A stretch of DNA of 64,000 nucleotides from Heterorhizobium halophytocola (GTDB lineage: Bacteria > Pseudomonadota > Alphaproteobacteria > Rhizobiales > Rhizobiaceae), in NCBI RefSeq assembly GCF_017873095.1, contig NZ_JAGGJU010000010.1:1-64000 (forward strand), in the 5' to 3' direction. Made by a program: the position numbers and the translations under genes. Of this stretch, positions 53,041 to 62,236 are shown one piece after another. Position 1 is the first letter of the stretch, and every line of letters begins with the position of its first letter. Below the pieces are notes generated by a model. The model did no database searches, was not told the origin of the DNA, and saw nothing but the letters and a program-made list of their open reading frames with translations.

Positions 53041-56000
53041 TTAACTTCCATCATTGCCCACCGATGACCCGAAGGCGACTGCCGCAATCCCCCGTAATGC
53101 CGGGTGCTTAGCCTTCTGATAAAATCGAGCTGGATCTTTGTGCAACCGGGATCTCTCAGCGTCATTCAAAAATATAAAGACAAATGGTTTGGTCAACGAA
53201 TTTACCAATTGAAATCGATATGTCCTCGGAGCCGGGGCTATATTAGGTTGTACCTTTTCTTTCCTTAGGGGACTGGAATTTTTAACTCGCTTCGAAACTT
53301 CAGCTTCAGACTGCGCCTGCATACTAGACATGATCGCGGCTTCGCCTGGCTGCCATCCTGAGACCGCGTTGGCTACCGGCCCACCATCTTTTTCCCTCGG
53401 AGCAATGAAGTAACGTTTCTCAGCACCGCTAAACGTATCTTCAATTGGATGCCCCAGAAATAGCTTGGCATCAGCTGGATGAGGTTTCGACAGGAAGCTA
53501 TTCAATGGTGGAAAGGTAATGTCCGGTCCTAGAGCTATCTCTCCGGTGACCGAGCCAAGAACTGAGCAGGCATCTGCAGCAAACGCCCTCGCGCCATCGT
53601 GAATGGCTGAAATAAGCCGAACACGATTGAGGTTGACCTCAGAAACGGGCTCGGGATAGTACCCCACGGCCCCCATCCGCATACGCTTAACGCTGGGCGC
53701 CACGTCGCAAAGAAGGTTTTCCACCATCAATCGGCTCTTCAGGAAGGGATGTCCCTCCAAGTTTGAGCAATCTTCCCCATAATAAGCGCGGATTTTGTGG
53801 CCAACAGCCTTCCACCGAGCGGCGGCATCCAAGGTCGCAATGTAATATCCGTGCAATGGCTTGCCGAGTAATTGCCCCAGACTGCCTTGCATATTGGCAT
53901 GCCAACCCACATCTACCACTGCCTGCATTGAATCGTCAAAAAGCCCGTTAACCCTGAGATAGCCCTCGTAAACTTCCCGCTCTTCGCGCGCCACTTGCAG
54001 TATCTGATCTACATTCAGCTCAAGAATTTTAACAAGCTTATGGAAGCCCGCCCTGTTCGGCTCAATCACTTCGTCCAATGATTCAAAACCACTTGAAACG
54101 ATCGACTCCTCTTTAATCACTCTCCCATCAACACCGAACCTGTTATTCAGCAGGCTACGAACTGTGGCCGACTTATCGATGGTTTGCTTGGCAAGCTCTA
54201 AGATATCTGGCATGGAGCGCATTTGCGCGACGCGGATTGCTCGACGTGAACCCCAAAGATAGTTGCTCTCGATACCCGATGGGCTAAATGCATCAACACA
54301 GTCGAAAACATCTTTCAGCAATTTGCCTTCCCGCGACAAAAAGTGGAGCTTGTGCATTCCATCCTGCATCGCAGATTGCCTCAACCAGAGAGCGAAACCT
54401 AAGATGACTGGGCCAACGGCCGTGTAACCAAGCTCCCACGGGTTACCGTTGGACAAACCTTCCCTAGTCTGCAGCCTAGGGTCGTCATGACACTGACGAG
54501 CGATCGTTGCCGCAATCACACTTCGACCTAAGTTCGCAAGCGGCTTGCGCTTGGGAAAAGCCTTTCTGAAATTCGTATCCTTCCAAAGATATTCGACCGC
54601 ACGGGGCACATGAAACGGGACAACGCCCGTCATTTCAGCAGACTTAACGTCAGTAATCGCGTTGTCACCAATGTGCAATATTTCTGAAGTGAATATGTTT
54701 TTATGCGCCGCAATGTACTGAAATAATTCACCAGATTTTTTCGTCTTTCCCACTTCACTGGAAAGGAACAACTGTAGATGTGAGAAACCGTTTTTTCTCA
54801 AGATCCCATCAATGCAGGAACGAGGAAGATACATATCTGATGTAACGCATATCTCAACTCCAGACTTCACAGCCTCTCGATAAATGCGTTGTCCGACCGG
54901 ACGCGGAATGGAACAAGACGCTTCGACTTGCACTTCATAGTCGTGGAGCGCTATTGAATATTCCTCGCTCAGATCCTCAGCTTTTTGAAACTCTCGATAG
55001 ATATCCAAAAGTTGGATTTCGTCGCCAGTTGCATTTGCACGTGCAGATAATTCGGCCGCCAAGCGTTTTTCAGCGAAATCGAACGGAACTTGTTTTCCAT
55101 CCTGCCGCAGCTTGAGTTCCATGTAGCGATAAAGATCGGCGGGCTGCTCGAATCCTCGCGTAACCAGAGTGTCGAACAAGTCAAAACTGATAAGCTTCGG
55201 CTTAGTCTTCTTCAATGTCTCCGCGAAATGATCTGCTTTTGTTGGCTGCTGCGTTGCAAGTCCTAACTTGACGAATACTTTCTCAAGCTTGTCTTCCTGG
55301 AAGCTACGAAAAAGGCGGTCGTCATAGTTACGCTCAATATCGGCAAACTCCACAAGGCCATCGCTGGGAGCTTTATTCCGTCTGCCGTGCATCTCCTCAA
55401 TCAAGCTGCTCAAAAAGTTGCCGTCAGAGGTTATTGCGTCTGTCAAAGGTTGATGTCTTTCAAGGCAATAAGAAATGACTTTTTGACGCTGCTTCGAAGT
55501 CGACACACCCTTCTCGCTGAAGGGCGCCAACCAGGTATCACCGACAACCTTCACAGGGGTGTCCCAGATCATAGCTTGCAACGCGAGGCCGCTCGTTGCC
55601 ACGACGATCTCGTCAGCGTAGGCTAGTAAATGTTGGCTCACCGAAGGCATGTTACGAGTGTCAGGCCTGTGTATGATGCCGTCCCGCAAAGTGCTCAGAT
55701 AATCGCTAAACTCGCTCGAAAGTACTTCATCGCGATACAAGCCGGAGACGTACTCGGTGAAGAGTAACGCGTTATCTGGCTGAGCGCATTTGATTGCCTC
55801 TACAGCGAACTGATACTGACTTAGAAACCTAGTCTCAGATTGGAACGCATAGTGTCCACTGATCTGCAGTGGAACCAGGGTGAGTGAGCTACGCCTCGTG
55901 CCAGAAAGAATTGAAGCCTTGTCATCATATTTGAATTTGCGAAATAAGCTTCTTGAGCGCGACTGAAACTCAACAATCCAATTCGCTACCCTGTGATCCG

Positions 56001-56511
56001 CTTGGATCGATTGCGCATCCCTGAATAGCGAGCCTCGTTTGTAAAGGCCACAAGGATCGAAAACCGTTGTACGTGGATAAGGTGGTCGGGAAAACGCACC
56101 GGGCATCTGAGAAATAATAAGAGCATCGGGGTAAAGTATCCGAAGATAGGCATCCGGCGTCTCCCAAAGCAGAACGCAATCGACTGTATTGGGAAGCTTA
56201 TTTTCTAACCAATCTGCGATTCGGGTGGCCGATGATGCCGACGTGCCTTGCTCGTAAAGTTCAACGGACGGATCGGCCCACGATCTGACGGCTGAGATTG
56301 AATCTATCGGATCCAGTGGCAGAAGTTCTGCCATCCCAGCGAATTTCTTGACGTGTGGCTGGTACGTTTCCGGATACGCGATGGAAACGCGATGACCGGC
56401 GTCGCACAAAGTTTTGGCTTGCAGCAGCAGATGATTGTTGAATGCATTCAAACCGAAAAACAGGTCCCCGCTTTGCCCTACCCACGGCGGCGTCCAAATC
56501 AAAACATGCAT
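53041..56511 (-). CDS. Glycosyltransferase-like / HAD-phosphatase fusion protein of a polysaccharide locus
   Basis: A 1156-residue multidomain protein. Residues 1-410 have a GT-B/Capsule_synth-like look (LIWTPPWVGQSGDLFFGLNAF; SLTLVPLQISGHYAFQ; SVSQHLLAYADEIVVATSGLA). From about 435 comes a HAD domain with motif I SFDLFDTLVTR, motif II CVTSDMYLP, a conserved Lys in VGKTKKSG and motif IV IGDNAITDVKSA. The C-terminal 400 residues form the companion domain seen behind HAD domains in O-antigen and capsule clusters (HFLSREGKLLKDVFD; VVDVGWHANMQGSL). It could join sugar transfer with phosphate removal. AAGGA precedes ATG 56511. No frameshift is seen. Confidence 0.75.
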   Translation of the reverse strand: MHVLIWTPPWVGQSGDLFFGLNAFNNHLLLQAKTLCDAGHRVSIAYPETYQPHVKKFAGMAELLPLDPIDSISAVRSWADPSVELYEQGTSASSATRIADWLENKLPNTVDCVLLWETPDAYLRILYPDALIISQMPGAFSRPPYPRTTVFDPCGLYKRGSLFRDAQSIQADHRVANWIVEFQSRSRSLFRKFKYDDKASILSGTRRSSLTLVPLQISGHYAFQSETRFLSQYQFAVEAIKCAQPDNALLFTEYVSGLYRDEVLSSEFSDYLSTLRDGIIHRPDTRNMPSVSQHLLAYADEIVVATSGLALQAMIWDTPVKVVGDTWLAPFSEKGVSTSKQRQKVISYCLERHQPLTDAITSDGNFLSSLIEEMHGRRNKAPSDGLVEFADIERNYDDRLFRSFQEDKLEKVFVKLGLATQQPTKADHFAETLKKTKPKLISFDLFDTLVTRGFEQPADLYRYMELKLRQDGKQVPFDFAEKRLAAELSARANATGDEIQLLDIYREFQKAEDLSEEYSIALHDYEVQVEASCSIPRPVGQRIYREAVKSGVEICVTSDMYLPRSCIDGILRKNGFSHLQLFLSSEVGKTKKSGELFQYIAAHKNIFTSEILHIGDNAITDVKSAEMTGVVPFHVPRAVEYLWKDTNFRKAFPKRKPLANLGRSVIAATIARQCHDDPRLQTREGLSNGNPWELGYTAVGPVILGFALWLRQSAMQDGMHKLHFLSREGKLLKDVFDCVDAFSPSGIESNYLWGSRRAIRVAQMRSMPDILELAKQTIDKSATVRSLLNNRFGVDGRVIKEESIVSSGFESLDEVIEPNRAGFHKLVKILELNVDQILQVAREEREVYEGYLRVNGLFDDSMQAVVDVGWHANMQGSLGQLLGKPLHGYYIATLDAAARWKAVGHKIRAYYGEDCSNLEGHPFLKSRLMVENLLCDVAPSVKRMRMGAVGYYPEPVSEVNLNRVRLISAIHDGARAFAADACSVLGSVTGEIALGPDITFPPLNSFLSKPHPADAKLFLGHPIEDTFSGAEKRYFIAPREKDGGPVANAVSGWQPGEAAIMSSMQAQSEAEVSKRVKNSSPLRKEKVQPNIAPAPRTYRFQLVNSLTKPFVFIFLNDAERSRLHKDPARFYQKAKHPALRGIAAVAFGSSVGNDGS

Positions 56512-56893
56512 ACAACTTGTCCTTCATATATTTCACCGTCGCGGTGGAGGCTCGCTATCGGCGCCCTCATATAACTGCAGCAGCAAGCTCCCGCAACGTT
56601 CCACCGAACACAGCAAGAAGCAGCAACGCGGCGTAACAACACATCTGCTGCATTTCCTCTATGCGCCAACGCTAAGGCCATCATTAATTTCGGCAGCCGG
56701 CTGAAGAGTTGCCTCGCTATCGTTTGTTCAGGCGTGATCTCATCGGGCGACCTTCGCGATGCTAGACATATCGCCCTCTTAGCGCCGGCTATTCGAGCAT
56801 TCGAACAAAGCCGTGCGATTTGACCTACGCAAGCAGCCGATCGCTAGCGTTCGCTAAGCGAGGGGTTGAGCATTTTACCTCTACCCCACAGAC
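56512..56893. other. Intergenic region inside the polysaccharide island
   Basis: About 380 bases with no credible gene; the short frames on both strands lack ribosome sites and family features. It holds the promoter of the HAD fusion gene and the 3' end of the methyltransferase transcript. No repeat or terminator stood out. Confidence 0.45.
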
Positions 56894-57478
56894 CTAACGA
56901 AGCCTTTTGAAACCGGAAATCTCCATCTCAGCTTTGTCGACAATATAATAATCGAATTTGACCAGATCGTCCCACCACGATGCCGGTCGTATGGTTCGAT
57001 GTAGATTCTCGCCAAACTTGTCTACTTCACTAGATTCCCGCAAGGAGATGTTTAGGAACATTGTGCCACGGTCGATTGTCACGCGATCTAATTCAGACAG
57101 CAGCGCCAAAATGTCCAGCTCGTCCAAGTGCTCTAGAACATCAAAACAAGTGACAAGATGAAAGAACTTATCGGGATGCTTGATCGCTCCGTCTTCAATA
57201 AGTGATAATTTATGGCGCGGTATACGTTCGGCGGAAATTTCGATCGCCTTGGGGCTGATATCCACACCGTAGGAATCCTTTTTAAAGCTTCGACTACCTA
57301 GCAGGGCCACCACATGCCCTGAACCGCAACCAACGTCGAGGTGACGAATGCCTGTACCGCGAATAAATTCATGATGCTGATTTATCATACGTAGACCGGG
57401 GGAGGTCTCACCAAACAGGTACTTCGCATTCTTTTCATATACATCGTTGTAAATCTCTGCATAACGTTCACTTTGCAT
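56894..57478 (-). CDS. Class I SAM-dependent methyltransferase
   Basis: A 194-residue methyltransferase with the SAM loop LDVGCGSGHVVALLG (about 47-61), the acidic end of strand 2 in YGVDISPKAIEI, and the post-II motif VTCFDVLEHLDELD (about 108-121). The group is that of the Methyltransf_11/UbiE type found in polysaccharide loci, where it may cap or decorate sugars. It follows the coiled-coil protein gene by 6 bases on the same strand. Confidence 0.85.
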   Translation of the reverse strand: MQSERYAEIYNDVYEKNAKYLFGETSPGLRMINQHHEFIRGTGIRHLDVGCGSGHVVALLGSRSFKKDSYGVDISPKAIEISAERIPRHKLSLIEDGAIKHPDKFFHLVTCFDVLEHLDELDILALLSELDRVTIDRGTMFLNISLRESSEVDKFGENLHRTIRPASWWDDLVKFDYYIVDKAEMEISGFKRLR

Positions 57479-57484
57479 AATATC

Positions 57485-58114
57485 TCACTTTAACTGCTTG
57501 AATACAGTGACCTCATCCAGACGCAAGCCTAGTAGACGGTCACTGTTCTTTCCCTCTGCGTCCTTTACAAATTTGTCTTGACTAATCGCCAATTCACTCA
57601 AGCTTTCTGTCGTGCTTAGATCGATCCAATATTCAAACGAGTGCGCGGATATTCTGCAGACGGACGGTACGCCGCGACCGTTCAGAGAGAACAGCACCTG
57701 CGCAGTTGCAGCTTGCTCAGCTGTCGCAAATCGACCTCTCAACCTGCACCATATTGTAGACTGATCGATTGGCAAGATCAGTGTTGCAGTCCTCATTGAC
57801 CCTGACCACGCGCGACGTTCGCCATTTCGCTCGCTTCCCGGATACCAGCCTACGCCTTCGAGCTCCGGCAAGAAGCTGGAAATCACAGTGGTTATTGAGA
57901 CCGGAGATTTCGCGATTTTTTTCTCAAATTCGGCTAATGAATCTTCGATGTCAAGAACAACTGGTCCAGGCATATTGCTATCTGCCTCCGACAAAATCTC
58001 TCTCCGCAGCGAGTCTAACTCAGGGAGCGCGTCAACTAAATGAGAAACTCTCCGTTCGAGATTAGTCAACAGCTGAAGAAGACGCTCTTTCCTATTTTCT
58101 TCAAGAAGGGCCAT
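57485..58114 (-). CDS. Coiled-coil protein of unknown function in the polysaccharide locus
   Basis: I do not recognise this 209-residue protein. Residues 5-90 are helical with heptad spacing (ENRKERLLQLLTNLERRVSHL and onwards) and probably form a coiled coil; the remainder (about 95-205) looks like a compact beta-rich domain with several Trp (VGWYPGSERNGERRAWSG, STIWCRLRGRF), reminiscent of sugar-binding modules found in such loci. ATG 58114 overlaps the stop of the double glycosyltransferase (TGATG). A start at 58177 is possible but lies inside that gene. Coupling suggests the two act together. Confidence 0.6.
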   Translation of the reverse strand: MALLEENRKERLLQLLTNLERRVSHLVDALPELDSLRREILSEADSNMPGPVVLDIEDSLAEFEKKIAKSPVSITTVISSFLPELEGVGWYPGSERNGERRAWSGSMRTATLILPIDQSTIWCRLRGRFATAEQAATAQVLFSLNGRGVPSVCRISAHSFEYWIDLSTTESLSELAISQDKFVKDAEGKNSDRLLGLRLDEVTVFKQLK

Positions 58115-60963
58115 CAAAATACAATTCTTTCCATATCGTTTCTTAGCTTTGATCCATCTAAGTTTTCCCTCGCCCAATCGAGCGTAGCTCTTCCCAATTC
58201 CATACGTGCGTCGTCATCCTGCATGAGCAGTCGCACCTGATGGTAAAACTCCTCAAGCGAGGTCGCGATCAGACCATTAACCATATGCTTGACGCCACTT
58301 GTCTCCGCCACCCCGGCAAATGCAACAACGGGGCGACCAAAAGAGAGGCTCTCGGAGATTTTGATATTCTGCCCCGTCCCTAACGGTAGAGGGCAGACAG
58401 TGAACGAATTATTTTTGTACACTTCCCCCAGATCCTCTTGGAATCCAAGGATCTCAAGAGGCGCGTTCGTCCCGGCCGCGAGACCTACATCCCCTGCGAC
58501 TTGAAAGCGCGCCTCCGGGATAAGTGCTTTAAGACGAGGAGCGATATGCCGCTCCAGAGCAGATAATCCGATTATGTTCAGCGGATTTCGTGAGCCCACA
58601 AACAGACATGTGCGGCCGTTGTCTTGCACATGCGAGGAATTGAAAGGGGGTACGAATGGGACCACCGAGCGGGGAGTTCGACAGCCAGCACCTTCAAGCA
58701 ATGCGTCTTCATAACTTGAGATGCAGATAATATGGTCGAACGACTCACAATGTCTACTCTCGCGCTCCAACGCGCGCCCTGCCGATGCACGAAAGCGGGA
58801 TAATTCAAACACCCGCTCATCAACCTCGTTACTTTCGTTAGGGAGCTTACCGCATATCAACTTGAGCTGAGCGAATAGAGCGCTGCGACGAGAAATAAGA
58901 TCATGGGTATCCACCACGATCTTCGTGCGTTCCCGATCTGCCACATTGGCAAGCCAGCCGAAATATACATAATTCAAATGGATAGTATGAGGCTGAAAGT
59001 AGTCCACAAACCGTCGAAAATCCGCTGCGATATCGTTATCGTAGGTGTCGAAATAACCAGGATCCCCCGACTTGAGTTCAGCTTGGTATCGTTTTAAACC
59101 GACTGAAGAAGCCTCACTCAGTCGATGAAGCCATATGTCGGCTCCGAATTTCTGCCTGAATGCCGAAATGTTCTCGGCATCAAGACCAGCGCCACTCGGC
59201 ATGGGACTGGCAAATACCTCCACTTCGCAACCTAATTCAAGGTAACCTTTTATCATTTGAAGCATTCGATTGTGACTCCCGTTCCTCGGGGGATACGAGA
59301 AATACGGAGCTACGAATGCCACCCTGTGTTTTGAGCTTGGACGCGGAGTGAGAGAGAATTTCGCATGGTGACTTGCATATTCAGTTGCAATGTCCGGGCG
59401 CCCTAGAAGGCGATGTATCTCAGCTAGCGTATTGCCAATTTCAGGGTCGCGACTTACTTCGAATTGTTCAGTCAATATTCGCGTAATTCGCTGAGACCCA
59501 CCGACTATATTTTCAATCAACGAGGGGGATGCGCACACGTCCAGAATTATATGACGCCGGACGCCGTGCCGGCCTCGAAGAAATCGGCTTATCAGATCTA
59601 ACCACTGATCGACAAAGTGTTCGTTGCCGACAAAATTGACACTGACTGTCAGGACTTTGCTAAGATCACCTGGCGCGGCATCGCTTCCAAACTTCGTCAG
59701 CCACTCAATAAGCGGCTGCCCGTTTTTGCTGTCGGAGCTGGCGATATCGAGTGCTGAAAGGCAAACCTCGAGCGTTTCGACCGATGGATTATCTATCTGG
59801 TAGTCAACATTATTACTTTGAATTTTTAAAGGCGCACAAGCATCAAGAAGGCCGATATATGCCTCCCTCATACGTTTAATATCATAGGTGGCTGACAGGG
59901 CCCTAGCAGCTTTCCCCATGTCCTTGCTCGCTGAAGGATCGGCCAATGCCTTGATTATACCTTGCGACAGCCCACCGACGTCGTTGACGGGAACAATTAT
60001 ACCGCTGCTTCCCTCCGCCAGGATCTCATCCTGCATTGCTGCGTTAGTCGTCACAATTGCGCAACCCAGAGCCATCGACTGCAGCAGTGTGAGCGACAAG
60101 CCTTCGCCCCTCGTGGGCAAAACAACTAATTCGGATTGTGCCAGATAAGTTTGTGGGTCGGGGACATGTCCAACGAACGAAACACTGGGGACGATATCCA
60201 GACTTGCCACTCGCCGCTTCAATTGGTCTAGCTCGGGACCGTCTCCACACCACACAAAATGTGCATTGGGGAAACGTTCCAGCACGGCTGGTATCGCCTC
60301 AAGGAGAATGTCGTAGCCCTTCTGTCGATGTAGCCTTCCCACGGTGACAACAAACGGTCCGCTTCGGCCAAGTTCTTTACTAAGCGAACGTGCGGAGTTC
60401 TCTCTGACATTTAAGTCAGTTCCATTCGGAATGACCGAGAAAATTGATGCATCCAGCTTGAACGCTCGAGCTACCTCGCGGCGGGTATGTTCAGAGATAC
60501 ATACGAATCTGACATTCTTCGCGGACGAGTAGAGTAGCTTGCGTTCCGTAATCGTTGTTGACAAGTTCATCGACGGAAAATGGAAAATGCATATGAACTT
60601 CGCTGTCGACCCATCCGCAGCCGAAAGAAGGCCCAGTGCAGTTTTCGGCGAAGGAGACGCAATAATTACGTGCGTATGACGCCCGCCAGCTTCAGTTCCA
60701 AGATAGTGCCGCAGTACGCGTTCCTGGGTAACGAACTCTTCCGCACCGGCCGGCTGACGATTAGGTGCTATATCGAGGTCAAGCGTCTGCAAATTTTTTT
60801 CGGCACAACCAGTGTAAAAAGCGGCTGTCGGCAACTGAATAGGGAAGGCGATAGTTACAGAGCAGCCACATTTCTTGAAATGCTCAGCTATATCGAGCGT
60901 ATGCATTTCAGTGCCACCGTATGCCGATGAGGGCACGACAAAAAGAATATTGTACGTAATCAC
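58114..60963 (-). CDS. Double glycosyltransferase (two GT4-like modules)
   Basis: A 949-residue protein with two glycosyltransferase units. The first (about 5-380) is a clear GT4: VVPSSAYGGTEMHTLD at the N terminus, VTVGRLHRQKGYDILLEA, WCGDGPELDQLK, and PTRGEGLSLTLLQSMALG with the family's E-x7-E-like site. The second (about 555-940) is GT-B as well: APYFSYPPRNGSHNRM, VVDTHDLISRRS, CLFVGSRNPLNI and TGQNIKISESLSFGRPVVA. A helical linker of about 150 residues joins them. It could add two sugars in sequence during repeat-unit synthesis. Its stop and start overlap both neighbours (TGATG and ATGA). Confidence 0.85.
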   Translation of the reverse strand: MITYNILFVVPSSAYGGTEMHTLDIAEHFKKCGCSVTIAFPIQLPTAAFYTGCAEKNLQTLDLDIAPNRQPAGAEEFVTQERVLRHYLGTEAGGRHTHVIIASPSPKTALGLLSAADGSTAKFICIFHFPSMNLSTTITERKLLYSSAKNVRFVCISEHTRREVARAFKLDASIFSVIPNGTDLNVRENSARSLSKELGRSGPFVVTVGRLHRQKGYDILLEAIPAVLERFPNAHFVWCGDGPELDQLKRRVASLDIVPSVSFVGHVPDPQTYLAQSELVVLPTRGEGLSLTLLQSMALGCAIVTTNAAMQDEILAEGSSGIIVPVNDVGGLSQGIIKALADPSASKDMGKAARALSATYDIKRMREAYIGLLDACAPLKIQSNNVDYQIDNPSVETLEVCLSALDIASSDSKNGQPLIEWLTKFGSDAAPGDLSKVLTVSVNFVGNEHFVDQWLDLISRFLRGRHGVRRHIILDVCASPSLIENIVGGSQRITRILTEQFEVSRDPEIGNTLAEIHRLLGRPDIATEYASHHAKFSLTPRPSSKHRVAFVAPYFSYPPRNGSHNRMLQMIKGYLELGCEVEVFASPMPSGAGLDAENISAFRQKFGADIWLHRLSEASSVGLKRYQAELKSGDPGYFDTYDNDIAADFRRFVDYFQPHTIHLNYVYFGWLANVADRERTKIVVDTHDLISRRSALFAQLKLICGKLPNESNEVDERVFELSRFRASAGRALERESRHCESFDHIICISSYEDALLEGAGCRTPRSVVPFVPPFNSSHVQDNGRTCLFVGSRNPLNIIGLSALERHIAPRLKALIPEARFQVAGDVGLAAGTNAPLEILGFQEDLGEVYKNNSFTVCPLPLGTGQNIKISESLSFGRPVVAFAGVAETSGVKHMVNGLIATSLEEFYHQVRLLMQDDDARMELGRATLDWARENLDGSKLRNDMERIVF

Positions 60964-61700
60964 GGAACCTCACTCAATGCCGGAAGAAAATCGACGCTCC
61001 CTAACGCATATTCCCGTTTCACCGAGGCTCCCCCGCAGTTTAAGTTACGCACACAGACTTTGAGGTGCCCCTCCGCATCTTTCTCGTAATCAAACTTGTT
61101 CCAGTGAGATCGAATATCCGTGGAAAAATATTCGCCTTTGGAATTGGTCATATCTATTCCTGCGAGCAATATCTCCGAGGCTCCGAGATGTCCTGCGATC
61201 TGAAGAGCCGGGATCAGCACGGTTTTTCCCAAGTACACGCCTGCGATTAGGTCTGTTGAGAAGCCTGTGTGAGTGTCAATCCCCATAGCAAACTTACCCG
61301 CGCTAATCGTTCTCGTAAGCTTTGGCATCAAGAAGATTAGAGGCGTGCCGAAAAGCGCTGATGACACATCAGGATTTAACACTTTATCTGTACTGCAAAA
61401 AGTTGTCACAGAGGATCTAGCGCTTGCGTCCGCCCTCAATTCAGCGAGCCGAATATGGTCTGTAATCACACTGAAAGCACGCTCGGGGCGCACCTTTTCG
61501 TGCAACATTATTGCGTTATTCAGATAAATAACGTTCTGCGATTCGAACCGCGCAACATCCTGCTTCACAAGAGATGGCCCAGTGCCGACAATCCACAGCC
61601 TCTCCCCGATCAAACTATTTTTTAAGGCTTCTATGTTTTCAACGCAAAGCTTCTGAAGTCGCGTATATTCTGCAATATTCTGACTGATTTCCGAATTCAA
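60960..61700 (-). CDS. DUF115/MptE-like protein, possible sugar-modifying enzyme
   Basis: A 246-residue protein. After a helical start, GERLWIVGTGPSL (about 33-45) and the later GASEILLAGIDMTNSKGEYF (about 176-195, quoted in part: LLAGIDMTNSKGEYF) resemble the DUF115/MptE-like fold, which includes pterin pyrophosphokinases and motility-associated glycosyltransferase-like factors; CST-type sialyltransferases have a similar layout. I cannot choose among these from sequence. It heads the leftward run of four overlapping or closely spaced genes down to 56894 and overlaps the double glycosyltransferase (ATGA). Confidence 0.55.
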   Translation of the reverse strand: MNSEISQNIAEYTRLQKLCVENIEALKNSLIGERLWIVGTGPSLVKQDVARFESQNVIYLNNAIMLHEKVRPERAFSVITDHIRLAELRADASARSSVTTFCSTDKVLNPDVSSALFGTPLIFLMPKLTRTISAGKFAMGIDTHTGFSTDLIAGVYLGKTVLIPALQIAGHLGASEILLAGIDMTNSKGEYFSTDIRSHWNKFDYEKDAEGHLKVCVRNLNCGGASVKREYALGSVDFLPALSEVP

Positions 61701-61847
61701 TGCTTACCCCCTAGGTGCAATTCCCCCATTCGTGAATCAAAATTTGCAGCGCACCGACTCTTAAAGTCAAGCATGTATGGAAATATCCAGCATCCTGCGA
61801 CCATCCGATTTCAGTGATCCATTGTTTGGCCCAGAGATAACTACGGG

Positions 61848-61967
61848 TTACGGCTCGATTTTGATCTTGGCGACGACCTTGGTCGCCTTGACGCCGGAAA
61901 GCCGCTCCTGTGTTGTCTGGCAGCCAGCCAGCGCCACGACCAGGATCAGCAATGTGAGTCGAGCCAT
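61848..61967 (-). pseudogene. Truncated o-spanin (Rz1-like lipoprotein) remnant
   Basis: A 39-residue piece, MARLTLLILVVALAGCQTTQ and onwards, closely matches the N-terminal third of the intact lipoprotein at 62998-63306 (signal, lipobox LAGC, then QERLSGVKATKVVAKI against QGRLSEAKVTEAVAKM). After about residue 36 the similarity ends abruptly and a stop follows. The end of similarity marks the border between phage DNA and the polysaccharide island. Confidence 0.75.
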
Positions 61968-61984
61968 CGCAGTTCCCCATACGT

Positions 61985-62225
61985 TGGAGTAGCCAAGCCG
62001 GCAGATTTGGCCGTCGGCGCCTCGATCGCCGCCGGCTGCTTGGCGCAGCCGCGCGCGGGGGGCCGCCTCAGTCGCTGCCTTCGTTGCGGCATCACGCAAC
62101 TGCCGCTCTCGCTCGGTCACGGCATTAGCCGAGTCAAGCTCGGCCTGGACCGCCATGATTGGGGCCTCAGCATTAACCGCATTGGAGATCCGACCATTAA
62201 TAGTTGGCCCGGCAGAAGAGCGAGG
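61985..62225 (-). pseudogene. Decayed i-spanin (Rz-like) remnant
   Basis: Pieces of the intact gene at 63285-63686 can be recognised in changing frames: AELDSANAVTERERQLRDAA against AELDAAKAVIARERTLRDAA, then ATEA and a broken continuation; upstream, about 62165-62220, DNA similarity to the VINGRVANAVDA coding region persists without an open frame. The start, membrane segment and frame are lost, so this is a pseudogene. Confidence 0.7.
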
Positions 62226-62236
62226 GAAATTATGCC

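Noticed and set aside
48000..61850. Search for insertion sequences, integrase or tRNA ends at the island borders
   Set aside because: No transposase-like frame, terminal inverted repeats or tRNA 3' end could be recognised at either border.
61711..61980. 89-codon frame on the minus strand across the island/phage border
   Set aside because: It reads the o-spanin remnant in the wrong frame; no ribosome site or family.
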